Positions 46,802 to 56,940 of a stretch of 64,000 nt of DNA are shown here, one piece after another (the first letter of the stretch is position 1; each line of letters opens with the position of its first letter). The notes under the pieces are model-generated. The model was not told the origin of the DNA and did not search any database. It was given only the letters and a program-made list of their open reading frames with translations. The stretch covers positions 496,001-560,000 of the forward strand of contig MJGA01000018.1 in assembly GCA_001910725.1 (NCBI GenBank), given 5' to 3'. The stretch comes from Phanerodontia chrysosporium. Taxonomy: Eukaryota > Basidiomycota > Agaricomycetes > Polyporales > Phanerochaetaceae. A program made the position numbers and the translations under genes.

Positions 46802-49709
46802 ATGTCGCGTTTACGCGGCCTGGATCGCGACGCACCACCTCTCTCTCCATCCGAACGGCGCACCTTTAGCATGTCTTTCGATAGCTCACGGACGTCTGAC
46901 ACGTCCGACGGCCCTGCCAGCCCAACTACGGTTGATGGAGCCGTTGGACTGTCCGATGCTCGTTATTCCTCCACGCGTCGCCAGCTGCTTGACCTTGTCA
47001 ATAGACTTCATGCTACGGGGTAAGAGCCTTCCTTCGTTTTTATACGATACAGACAGCTGATGTAGTGTTGTAGAGTTCAAGCAGACATGGATCTGCCTCT
47101 CATCTCGGCCATTGGCTCGCAGAGTGCCGGCAAGTCATCGCTCATTGAGTCCATCTCGGGCATTACGCTCCCTCGCGCCAGCGGGACTTGTACTCGGTGT
47201 GTCCGGTAGATAGCACTCCGAAGCGGCACTGACGTATACCACTAGGTGCCCTACGGAATGCCGCCTCTCGTACTCCGACGGGCCCTGGCATTGCATCGTC
47301 TCTTTGCGATTCACTACCGACGAGCGAGGGCAGGCCCTTGGACAAGCTCGTAATGAGCAGTTTGGGGAGGTCATCTACGACAAGGCCGAAGTAGAGGAGC
47401 GCATCCGCCGTGCTCAGCGGGCCATCCTCAATCCCAGTACCCCATCTAGGAATTTTCTGGATGGTGCAGATGAAGAACCTCCGGTCCGAGAAGTGACGTT
47501 CTCAAGCAACTGCATCTCTCTGCAGATCACAGGTAGAGATGTCGCCGACCTGTCTTTCTGCGACCTTCCCGGTATGAGCCTTTAAGCAATCTAATCCATT
47601 CATCTGGAGATTAACTGCGTCAATAGGCATGATTGCTTCCGGATCTGACAAGGAGATCATCGAAAACCTCGTGATCTCATACATTGAGAGGCCTAGCTGC
47701 ATCATTCTGGTCACCGTTGCGTGCGAGTGTAGGTGTTTCCTCTGGTCTGTACCGTCCGAGTTTCTCATGCAGACTTGTAGACGACTGGGAGAACCAGCGT
47801 GGGTTTGATCTCGCCCAAACGTACGACCCAGATGGCAAGAGAACCATCGGTACGTCCCGACGAGACATCAGCATGTCCTTCACGTTCGTATTGTACCCTT
47901 TTCAGGCGTCCTCACTAAACCAGACCGCATCCCTGCTGGCGATGAAGAAAACTGGCTTCGCTTCATCCGCAATGACTTCAAGCCTCTCGAGAACGGCTGG
48001 TTTAGCGTCAAGCAGCCCGACACGCAGGCGTTGCAAGCAGGGATCACCTGGGAGGAGGCCCGTGCTCGGGAGCGCGAGTACTTCTCCTTCACGCCCATGT
48101 GGTGCGCACTGGACTATGCGTACCAGCAGCAGTTGGGGACTGCGAACCTCACGGAGCGCCTGAGCTCACTTCTCTCCGCTCTCATTGCGAAACGGTGAGC
48201 GCCCGGAAACCCATGCTTTCTGCATCTGACTCTAATTGCTCTTCAGGCTTCCCGAGCTGCAGGACGAGCTGCAGAAGCTCATACAGAAGACCGAACAGGG
48301 GCTGCGCCAGCTCCCGAAGGCGCCATCGCAGGACGCCCTCACCGAGATCATCCACCTCTTGGCCGACTTCGCGCGGGACCTCGCCGTCTGTTTAGAGGGT
48401 ACCCCGGACGCCAATGGCTTCCTGCAGCAGATTCGTCCATACGAGCTCGCGTTCAAGAAGGCTATCCGGTCGACTGCACCTGACTTTAGGGCCACGCCGG
48501 CCCCACACAGCGCCTTCTTAGCCCAATATAGTCACGGTATCGCTTCCACGAAGAGGGGCAGCGACTCGGCAGAGCCTAAGCCTGCAAAGCTGACCTTCCT
48601 TGCTGGAGAGGAGGATAGAGAGACGATGGGTCTCAATGACAAGCACCCCATCTATATCAATGAAGTCATGAAGCGCGCGGGCCAGTACGTCATTATCTAC
48701 GCTCTCAGTGTGCCAATTCTGACAGTCTGCACCAGAGCCATCACGCGAGAGCTGCCTGACCACTATCCCTTCGTTGTTGCGAACGAGTACATTGCCGCAA
48801 TCCTCACCCAGTGGAAGCTTCCAGCCGACAACCTCTACGATGCAGTGTACCAGTGCCTGCTGAAGCGCGTGAAGGCCCTCACGGAGAAGCACTTCGGCAA
48901 GTTCTCTCAAGGAGGTCTCCATGCACGTGTCAAGTGCGTCTCCCCATGCTGACATCTGTATCAACACTGACCGTCCCTAGCGTCATTGTCGCGGACTTCC
49001 TCAAGAAATGCGGTGAGGAAACAAGGTACAGCATCTCCTGGCTGCTCGAGCTCGAGAAGCGGCCGCGCACGCTGAACGACCACTATTACACGGACTACCG
49101 CGACAAGTTCCTCGCACACTACAAGGGCTGCCGGTACGCGAGCACGCACGGCTCGCTCATCGCGAATCTTGAGTCGTATGAGTCCGGGAGTCGCAGTAGC
49201 AACGCAGCGAGCCATAGCTCTGGCTACTCGTCGAAGCGGTCGACCATACCCGACTTCAGTGACAGCGTGACGAGCATCCTGACGGGGCTGCAGGAGATCG
49301 GGCTCCCAGCGGAAGCCACGGACCTCCCGAAGCTCCTCCCGTCGGATCCGTACGAGCCCGCGCTGCACATCATGGCGACCGTGCGCGCGTACTTCCAAGG
49401 TGCGCCAAATCCGCACGCTCCCGCCTGCGCATTCCCCCCTGACAGCAGCCTCGCACAGTCGCGTACAAGCGCTTCGTCGACAACGTTCCGAACGCGATCG
49501 ACCACGAGCTCGTGCTCGCGCTCGCGCGCGACCGCGGCCTCGAGAAGGCCCTGATGAAGGGTCTCGGCGTCGCGGGCGCGGACGGCTTCGCGCGCTGCAA
49601 GGAGTTCCTCCAGGAGCCGCCGCAGGTCGTCGCGCACCGCGAGGAGCTGCAGAAGCGGTGGGAGCGTCTGGACTCGGCGAAGAGGGAGCTGATGGAGATG
49701 TGGATGTGA
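46802..49709 (+). CDS. Dynamin-family large GTPase
   Basis: A membrane-remodelling GTPase of the dynamin/Mx-like group. Start MSRLRGLDRDAPPLSPSERR at 46802, with a Ser-rich N-terminal extension. GTPase motifs: G1 IGSQSAGKSSLIE, switch I SGTCTR, G3 FCDLPG (the DxxG box), G4 VLTKPDRIPAGDEENW. The middle/stalk region includes RLPELQDELQKLIQKTEQGL and YELAFKKAIRSTAPDFR; then YINEVMKRA, FLKKCGEETRYSISWLLELE, and the C-terminal GTPase effector domain VAYKRFVDNVPNAIDHELVL up to RELMEMWM, TGA 49707-49709. There is no PH or proline-rich domain. About ten short introns; about 800 residues. It resembles the many Agaricomycete 'interferon-induced Mx-like' dynamins more than Vps1, Dnm1 or fusion-type dynamins. 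Target membrane unknown. Confidence 0.9.
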
Positions 49710-49835
49710 AGCGTCGGGGATCCCGTAACTGCTTGCCGGGAAGGCTGCTTTATATGACATTCTCGGTTGATAGCACGACCATGCGTGGGCAGATGTGCCC
49801 ACGTCATGTCTTAGCTTGTTTGACATGTATATTTT

Positions 49836-51035
49836 TCATGTTCCCTTCGGTTTGCGTGCGACCCAGAACTCTGCGTCATACATGTACTTCATCATGGCCT
49901 GCGTATCGCCTGTGTACTCGCAGCGCACGGTTCGTCTGCGGAGCGCATCTGCCTCGACTGGCCTGCCATCCTCGCCCTCGATCTCGAAACCGATCATCCT
50001 GGCGAGTCGGAGGACCTCGTCGAGGCTCAGTTCGACGCGCGCCTGTGCGCCACCGGGCCAGAGAAGCGGGCCCAGATTGATCCACGTGCCCCCGGGGCGG
50101 AGGAGCTCGTAAATGTGCTCGAGCGTGGCCAGCACGTTGAGTGATGTGTCGATGAAGAAGAGAGTGGCGACGACATCGTAGGTGCCGCGGTGTGTCAAGA
50201 AGTCGCCCGCGATGAGCTGCAGGCGGTCGCCAAGCCGCGGGACGGTGTCGGGGAAGGACACGGGGCGAAACAGCGCGTCGTTGCTCCGCTGATGCGAGAA
50301 CCAGTACGCGTACGGGTGGATCGTGTGCTGCTCCGCGTGCTGCGTCGTGTCCGGGGACAGCAGAAAACGGAGTGCGAGCGTCATGAATGCCGACAGCTCG
50401 TTCGCGGTCGTGTCAAAGCCTGTAACGACGGCGACTGAGACAGAGGTGGCGCAGCGCAAGGGGCATGTCGCAGACGTACCGAGCTGTGAGATCTCCCAGG
50501 CGAGGCGGCCGAGGCCTGCCCCGGGGACGAGGACACGCGTGCCAGCGCGGCGCTCGGGCGGCACGAGACGGAGGGCGTCGAGGAGGGGCTCGAGGATCGC
50601 CGCGCGTTCCTGTGCGCCTTCCGCGCTCCAATCACGGACAAAGTGCTTGAGGGTCTCGCGCACGCGGCCGAGGTCCCCGCTGGCGGCCTCGGCGAGGCCG
50701 GGGTGTGCGCTGCGTGCGAGGTGCGCGATACTGAGCGTCACGCGGGCGTTGCGGGTGGTCACGTCCTCGAGCGTGCGGAGTTTTGCTGGGTATCCGAGGT
50801 CGTATGCGATGCGCTTGTGTGCCCTGGACAGCTTGACGTAGGAGCGGTGCATGGCGTCGACTTCGGCGAGGGCCATTGCGCGGTACTGGGCGTAAGAGTG
50901 GGTCGCGTGCTCGAGGGAGAAGTAGCCGTGGTGCGGTCTTGGGCCCGTGACGATGTCGCGGATGGTGTTCCATAGTCGCGGTGGGCCCCAGAGGCCAAAC
51001 ATGAGGAGGACAAGGGGTAGGACGACTGCGAGCAT
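49836..51035 (-). CDS. Carnosine N-methyltransferase-like (N2227 family) SAM-dependent methyltransferase
   Basis: Members transfer a methyl group from SAM to histidine-containing substrates such as carnosine. Start MLAVVLPLVLLMFGLWGPPR at 51035 gives a hydrophobic N-terminal anchor. The family helices include HATHSYAQYRAMALAEVDAM and VRETLKHFVRDWSAEGAQER. SAM motif I is VLVPGAGLGRLAWEIS. A 60 nt in-frame intron (50420-50479) follows; removing it joins ISQLG to FDTTANELSAFMTLALRFLL, matching the family. Then IHPYAYWFSHQRSNDALFRP, YDVVATLFFIDTSLNVLATL, GGTWINLGPLLW and the end YMYDAEFWVARKPKGT, TGA at 49836-49838. About 380 residues when spliced. Convergent with the dynamin gene (126 bp) and divergent from the Nrd1-type gene. 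The fungal substrate is not known. Confidence 0.9.
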   Translation of the reverse strand: MLAVVLPLVLLMFGLWGPPRLWNTIRDIVTGPRPHHGYFSLEHATHSYAQYRAMALAEVDAMHRSYVKLSRAHKRIAYDLGYPAKLRTLEDVTTRNARVTLSIAHLARSAHPGLAEAASGDLGRVRETLKHFVRDWSAEGAQERAAILEPLLDALRLVPPERRAGTRVLVPGAGLGRLAWEISQLGTSATCPLRCATSVSVAVVTGFDTTANELSAFMTLALRFLLSPDTTQHAEQHTIHPYAYWFSHQRSNDALFRPVSFPDTVPRLGDRLQLIAGDFLTHRGTYDVVATLFFIDTSLNVLATLEHIYELLRPGGTWINLGPLLWPGGAQARVELSLDEVLRLARMIGFEIEGEDGRPVEADALRRRTVRCEYTGDTQAMMKYMYDAEFWVARKPKGT

Positions 51036-51692
51036 GAACTACAACGGATGCCTTGCTGGGAGGGGACCCCGGGACGAGACTTGAGACTCTTGTGTGGGTA
51101 TGAATAGGGTCTCTACACGATAATGACAGTTGCTGTGTTGGTATACAAAAGGCCTGCGAGCCAGGGTACCAGGGGTCCCGGGCGTGGTCCGTGTGTGGGA
51201 AATTGCCATCAAGGCTGGTGATTGAATTTTTATCCGGAGACTGTTGTTGTTTCGTTCAAGTGCTCTCGCTGGACTCTCTCTTTCCTCCTCATCTCTGTCT
51301 CTTCCTCTTGCCTTCGGCCTTCCGACCTCGGTCTTTGCTTTCTGCAGGGTCGACGCTGCCTCCGCCTTCGTGTACATCGCGCCCGACGTTCAGTTTCAAG
51401 GGTTTCGCTTTCCGTTCGCGATCGCGGTCTTTTGCTTCGTTGCGAGGGCAGCTCAAGAGATATTTTCACTTTAAATAATCTATCTCTATAAATCCTCGCA
51501 CCTTCTCTCTGTGCGTCTCGTTTCTTCGAACCAACTCCCACACATTCCTTTGCTGCCCACTCCCCCTCCCCTCCCGCTCGTTAGTTTGCATCATCTAACT
51601 TGATTTCTGCCTTCTTCTCCTCATATCTTCCCGCCGTTGCCCCTACTCCACCCACTTGCACCCGAACACCTCCCTCCTTCGTCGCACTCGCA
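51036..51692. promoter_or_regulatory. Divergent promoter region with CT-rich leader of the RRM gene
   Basis: About 657 bp between the divergent methyltransferase and RRM-protein starts. On the + strand, roughly 51240-51690 is rich in C/T tracts (for example around 51270-51310 and 51555-51680), as in the leaders of well-expressed fungal genes. TATAAAT at 51487-51493 is a possible TATA box. Confidence 0.45.
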
Positions 51693-54265
51693 ATGATGGA
51701 CGATTCGCAGACAGTGTTTGCTCAATACCCTCCGTTTGCAGGTTTTGATCTCGAAATGATGAAGGTGAGCCCTCAATTTCCCTAGCGACAGCGGGTCAGG
51801 GGACACGTCAGAACGCGTCATGCGAGTCCGTATGGAGGGAGAACGCCCATCATCGACCACCGGCCTCGAATCCACCACCCCCTGGCACGCGACTGAGTCG
51901 GTGATACCGGCGTTGGCGCGACTTGGCGGGCAAAGGCGACCCTCTCTCGCGCCTTCCTTTGTCGCCGGGATGCGCAAGGTCATCTGTTGCGGCTCGTGTC
52001 GCGAGTTTGCCGAAAGCGTCGATATCTTCACCGCATGACATAACTCCCCCTGCCCAACTGCCCTTATATTGCTTGCCGATGCTAATTCCTTTTCCCAGCG
52101 TTCAATGGATAGCGTCGGTGGTCCAGATGCCAAGAAGGCCCGCTGGTCTCCCACTTCCTTCGGCTCGAACGGCCTCAACGGACTCAGCAACAACAATGCG
52201 CGCGATGCGTTCGCCAACTACGGCTACGGCCCCCAGGCCAGCATCTCCCAGGCCGGCTACAACACCTCTTCGCCCTCGAGCGGTTTCTCCGGTAGCCCCC
52301 TCTACACCACGCCGTCGCTCAGCATCAACACCTCGACAGGCTCAAACGGCATGCAGTCGCAGATGAGCCCGAATACCGCAGGCCCCTTCACACCACAGAC
52401 ACAGCAGGCCCCGGCGAGCGCCAACGGAGGCTCATATGGCGGATTCGGCGGGTACAACATGCTCGCAATGGGCATGTCCCCCATGGGTGTCCTGAACGGA
52501 TTCCCGTATGGCAACCAGATGGGCAACTTCTCCCAGGTGAGTGTATCGTCCGGCTCACGCCCGTATATGTCTGATTCCCGCAGGAGTTCAACCAGCAGCG
52601 CCTGCCCTCGTTGACCATTCCGTCGCCCGCGACATCACCTTATTCTCCCGCGGCCCTTTCTGCTGCTATGGGAGCGCAGAACTATGTCACTGGACGCACC
52701 GTTTACGTCGGCAATCTCCCAGCAACCGCCTCCGTCGACGAACTGCTGAACCTCGTTCACTTCGGTCCGCTCGAGTCTGTCCGCGTTCTGCCGGAAAAGT
52801 CGTGTGTGTTCTTGTCCTTCCTTGATGGCGCTACCGCAGCGGCCTTCCATGCGGACGCCCTCATCAAGAAGCTGTCGCTGCATGGCCAAGAACTGAAGAT
52901 CGGTTGGGGCAAGCCTTCTGCCGTCCCGAGCGCCGTTGCCCTCGCTATCCAGCAGAGCAACGCGAGCCGTAATGTCTATCTGGGTGGATTGGACGAGAAC
53001 GTTACCGAGGAGATGCTGCGTGATGATCTCAGCCGCTTTGGTCTCATTGACCAGGTGAAGATCGTCCGCGATAAGAACATTGGCTTCGTCCACTTCTTGA
53101 GCATCTCCACCGCGACCAAGGTGCGCTTGCAACGAGTTTATACCTGATTTTGAGAGTAATTGGGGTTTACCAGGTCGTCAACACTCTGCCCACCGAGCCA
53201 GCATGGCAAGGCAAGCGCGTGAACTACGGCAAGGATCGCTGCGCATACATCCCGAAGTCTCAGCAGGCTGCCGCTCAGGCAGCGCAGGCAGCAGCCGCGC
53301 AGTCTCTCGTTGCACAGTCCGCCGCAGCGCTGACACCTCTGAACGCGGGCCACGGTGGCTTCGGCCTCACCGGCGCATCCCCGCTGACGCCCTACCTTCC
53401 CTTCTCTCCCGATGGCCTCCAAGGCATGGCCGGCGCGACGAGCTTGAACCGGACGGTCTACCTCGGTAACATCCATCCCGAGACGACGACGGAAGATCTT
53501 TGCAATGCTATCCGTGGCGGTGTCCTCCAGAGCCTCCGTTACATGCAGGACAAGCACATTGCAGTATGTCCTGCTTTATCCACTACTGAGAACATTCACT
53601 GATATTCTGATCAGTTCGTGACCTTCATCGATCCCGCTGCCGCCTTGACCTTCTTCCAAGTTGCGTCGTATCAGGGCCTCACGCTCAACAACCGAAGGCT
53701 GAAGATCGGCTGGGGCAAGAACTCGGGCCCTCTCCCTCCGGCTCTGGCGCTTGCCGTCCACTCGGGCGCGACGCGGAACGTCTACGTTGGCAACATCGAA
53801 GACTTCGATACGTTCAACGAGGAGAAGTTGAAGCGGGACTTCGGTGAATACGGCGAGATCGAGCTCGTGAACTTCTTGAAGGAGAAGTACGTCTCCAATC
53901 ATTCTTGGCGCTGTGCGATCAGAAACTGACCATGCGCTCGTTGCTACAGGAACTGTGCGTTCGTCAACTTCACGAACATCTCGAACGCCATCAAGGCGAT
54001 CGATGGGGTGAAGAACAAGCCTGACTACGCCAACCTGCGGATCGCCCACGGCAAGGACCGGTGCGCGAACCCGCCACGGTCTGGCCCACAAGGCGGCATG
54101 CGCCGCTCCGCGAGCGGCGGCACGATGGCGACGCCCATGAGCGCGGTCGAGCACGATCCCGAGGCGTTCGCACTCAAGTCGGACGCCGTCACGCTCGGCG
54201 AGGACAAGCAGGACAGCGCAGACAGCAGCGCGCTCGACATTGTGAAGGCGGAGCCGTCGAACTAA
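51693..54265 (+). CDS. Four-RRM RNA-binding protein of the Nrd1/Msa2 type
   Basis: Homologous to S. pombe Nrd1/Msa2, which binds mRNAs controlling sexual differentiation and cytokinesis. The ATG at 51693 ([20 protein letters not shown]) is followed by an unusually long 334 nt intron (51765-52098). The next exon is a Ser/Asn/Gly/Gln-rich disordered region ([20 protein letters not shown] onwards). Four RRMs follow, each with a recognisable RNP2: [60 protein letters not shown] and [23 protein letters not shown]1-like segments are [24 protein letters not shown] and CAFVNFTN. Two copies of the linker LKIGWGK occur after RRM1 and RRM3. Between RRM2 and RRM3 lies an Ala/Gln-rich linker. C-terminus [13 protein letters not shown] 54263-54265. 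About 690 residues. Confidence 0.92.
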
Positions 54266-55270
54266 CTCTGGCGCTTCACCTCGCCTACACTACCCCACGT
54301 ACTCTATGCTCCTCCGATACCCTCCCGAACGCCCTAATCTGCTGTCCTTCTCTCTGTCCTACGTGCCGCTCACCGTTAATCTCGTGTCCTGCCCGCCCCA
54401 AGTTTTGCGACGATGGAATTCTTCTGCTTTCCGCCCGAAAACCCCCTTCCCTATCCTCCAAGTGGATGGAGCAGCCGGCCCCGGTTCCGCACACCCCCGT
54501 CGTGCCTCGCCTTGCGCCGACCCTTTGCTGGTCGTCACTGCACCCGAGCGCGCGGCGATGCACACAACATCCCCCTTGCGCGCGGACTTTTGGGCTATTG
54601 GTTGTCACCATCATTTATCCACTTCGCTTCGTCCCCGATACATATGCTGCCCCCCTTTTCATTCTGCTTCTGCCGTGCCATATATTGTCCCTGGTTTGCC
54701 CTGCGGACGGATCCTGTGCCCCGATGTGTGTCTCGAACGCTCTCCGTCTCCCCCGGTCCGTTGTGTCGTTACCTCTCTGCGACGGGAAACATTAGCTGTC
54801 GGCTTTTATTACGCTCGTTGCTGTTGAATAACCTGTGTCTCCTCTCGTCTCCGCCGCCCTCCTCCTGATACCGGTACTATAGGGTCGATACATCGAATCT
54901 GCGCTAATACTGCATGTACATACCACACAGCCATACCTGTCCAAATGAGTCTCTGCTTGCGCATTGTAATCCGTGTTGTGCTGTGCTCAGGTCCAGGTCT
55001 TCAGAAGTTGCTGCCCCTGGCGTTCTTCTCCTGCAACTCATGTCTTGGACGGGGATGATCACCTTCAATCACGACGTCAAGACAAACCTTTCATTTTCCC
55101 ATGTGCGCTGCGCTGCGCCGCCTCCACAGGAGGATGGCCGTGTCGTGGCCCGGTCCGACTCTAAGGTACGAGGCCCGCATTGGCGGGCAAATTACAGCGG
55201 GTTTATTGTTATGTAGAAAAGCTTTGAGAAAAGCGTACGCCGCAGCCATGCCTCTGCAGCCATCCATGTT
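54266..55270. other. 3' flank of the RRM gene and intergenic DNA
   Basis: Pyrimidine-rich for about 600 bp after the stop, probably including a long 3'UTR. Overlapping + strand frames up to 244 codons are present but consist of low-complexity Ser/Pro/Cys/Arg sequence without a domain. No gene is called. Confidence 0.4.
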
Positions 55271-55560
55271 CTACCTGGCAACATCACGCAACTCCAGCGT
55301 TTCCTGCGGCCCGCCCGTACCAGGAACGCCCCTCACGCTATCTGCTCCCCAGTCAGCACCCGCGACCCACGTCACCAGAGGAGAAAACGACGGCCACGCA
55401 CCGGCTCCTCCACGGCAAAGTCGCTCTCGTCGCGCAGCGCGTCCGATGCGGTGGGCGTCCCGAACGGCGTGTGCAGCCCGCGCAGCGCGTCGCCGCGCGC
55501 TTTGCTCAGGCACAGCACGCGCGTCCTGCGTGGGGCCCGGCCAGGCGGTGGTGTCCTTCT
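55271..55560 (-). CDS. Candidate small gene, 3' two exons (5' end unresolved)
   Basis: On the minus strand a frame reads RTRVLCLSKARGDALRGLHT, then PFGTPTASDALRDESDFAVE-EP up to 55402. A GTGCGT donor and GCCGCAG acceptor (intron 55304-55401) join it in phase 0 to ETLELRDVAR and a stop at 55271-55273. The sequence has the amino-acid balance of a real protein, unlike the arginine-rich frames around it. An ATG in good context lies near 55590 (AAACAATGTCC) after a CTATAT element and CT-rich leader, but I could not join it in frame. Product about 60 or more residues, unknown function. Confidence 0.4.
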
Positions 55561-55759
55561 ATGGCGGCGGACGCTGGGGGCGACGGGACATTGTTTGGTT
55601 AGTAGAGGGAAAGGTGGGTGTGGGGGGAGATATAGGTAGGTGGTGGGTGGCGAGACAATGGGACTCGTTGGGCTATAGAGGCTTAATATCGGGTGGCGTG
55701 CACCCCGCTAGTAGCAGGACTCTTGCGAAGCAAAGGATAAATTGCCGCAGTGGAGAACA

Positions 55760-56543
55760 CTAAGGGGCCCTCCACCACAAGATATGGTAGCCTGTTACAA
55801 CAGTCCCGCAGTTTGTGACCTTGTTGCTGTGCACCGTCTCCTCCTCCAGCACGAACCTGTTCTTCTCAAAGACCTTTACGCTCCCGATGTTCCCTTCGAA
55901 CGCCTCGACACGCATGACGCGTGCGCGCATGCACGGGACGACCCAGTGCTGCATGAGCGCGGCGAGCGCAGCGGACATGATGCCCCTGCCGTGGTACTCC
56001 GCCACGAGGCAATCTGGGAAATGAGCACGCGTCAGGCACGGGCCAGGGGTGCGGGGGCGGGAGAAACGGGCGCGCACCGCCGATGCACCACTCGATCGCG
56101 GGGTCGCCGGGGGCCCGGGCGGCGTTCTGGGCAGCGAGGCGTGCCTGCGCGGCGGCGTCCTGCACGTCGGGGTACGCGCAGCGGTGCACGTCGATGTCGC
56201 CGAGGAACACGTCCGTGCCGTCTGCGCGCACCTCGCGGATGTAGCGCACGGGGCACGCCGACGCGGGCTGCGCGCCCCCGCCGGCGTGCCACTCGCGCAG
56301 CGCGTCGGCGGCCTGCTGGGTGATGAGCGCGAGCCACGCCGTCGCGTCGCTCTCGCGGTACGGGTACGGCGGGCCTGCGAGCGTCTTGTAGACGCGGGGG
56401 TCCTGCATCATGGCATGCAGCGCCGCGGCGTCGCTCAGCCGAGGCGGGGTGAGGACGAGGTTGTCGTGCGGGCTTGCGAGGCGGATGAAGGGCTCGCCGG
56501 TGTGTGGGTTGTATTGCAGACCTGAGGGTTGTTCTTCTGACAT
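55760..56543 (-). CDS. GNAT-family N-acetyltransferase
   Basis: Start MSEEQPSGLQYNPHTGEPFI at 56543, followed by the typical opening of RimJ/RimL-like fungal GNATs: NLVLTPPRLSDAAALHAMMQ, DPRVYKTLAGPPYPY, and YIREVRADGTDVFLGDIDVH. An intron of about 60 nt (56018-56078 region) lies just before the acetyl-CoA-binding segment, where the second exon gives CLVAEYHGRGIMSAALAAL (motif A, R/QxxGxG-like), then VMRVEAFEGNIGSVKVFEKN (the N-x-x-S-x-x-V-x-E-K signature) and RFVLEEETVH, ending WWRAP at 55760. About 240 residues. The acceptor substrate (protein N-terminus, amino acid or small amine) cannot be told. Divergent from PSD. Confidence 0.88.
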
Positions 56544-56895
56544 GGCGAACTTGAAGGGGGAGGTGACCGTTGGTCGACAGGCAGAGATAGTTTAAGTACT
56601 GGCATAGTAAGGTTCGATTTGTGACTCGTTGTCATTCTGTGATATGTGCTTCCAATGAGTCACTCCGTCCCGGGCTGACTCGGTTGCAGACCAGCGCCCC
56701 GCCGCGTCGGCCTCCCACGCCACGACGACTCTGATGTGATCAGCAGAACGCAGGCTCCTATTCTCTCCTGTCCCGCCCTCTGACCCAGTCGGAAGCTTTA
56801 TCGTGTTCTGACCCCCGAGGGAGATCGTTCCGGGCCTTGCGACCGCTCAAGTCTCCGATGGCGTCATCGACGCGCCGTGGCTCACGGTGGGGGTC

Positions 56896-56904
56896 TATAT
56901 ATAA
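56896..56904 (+). promoter_or_regulatory. TATA box of the phosphatidylserine decarboxylase gene
   Basis: TATATATAA only 37 nt upstream of the ATG at 56941. With the usual spacing the transcript leader would be about 10-20 nt, which is very short. Confidence 0.6.
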
Positions 56905-56940
56905 GTCCCATCACTCGTCTGGCTCTGCACCAAATCCACC

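Noticed and set aside
54306..54868. Plus-strand frames up to 244 codons after the RRM gene
   Set aside because: Pyrimidine-rich sequence giving Ser/Pro/Leu/Cys-rich translations; most likely 3'UTR.
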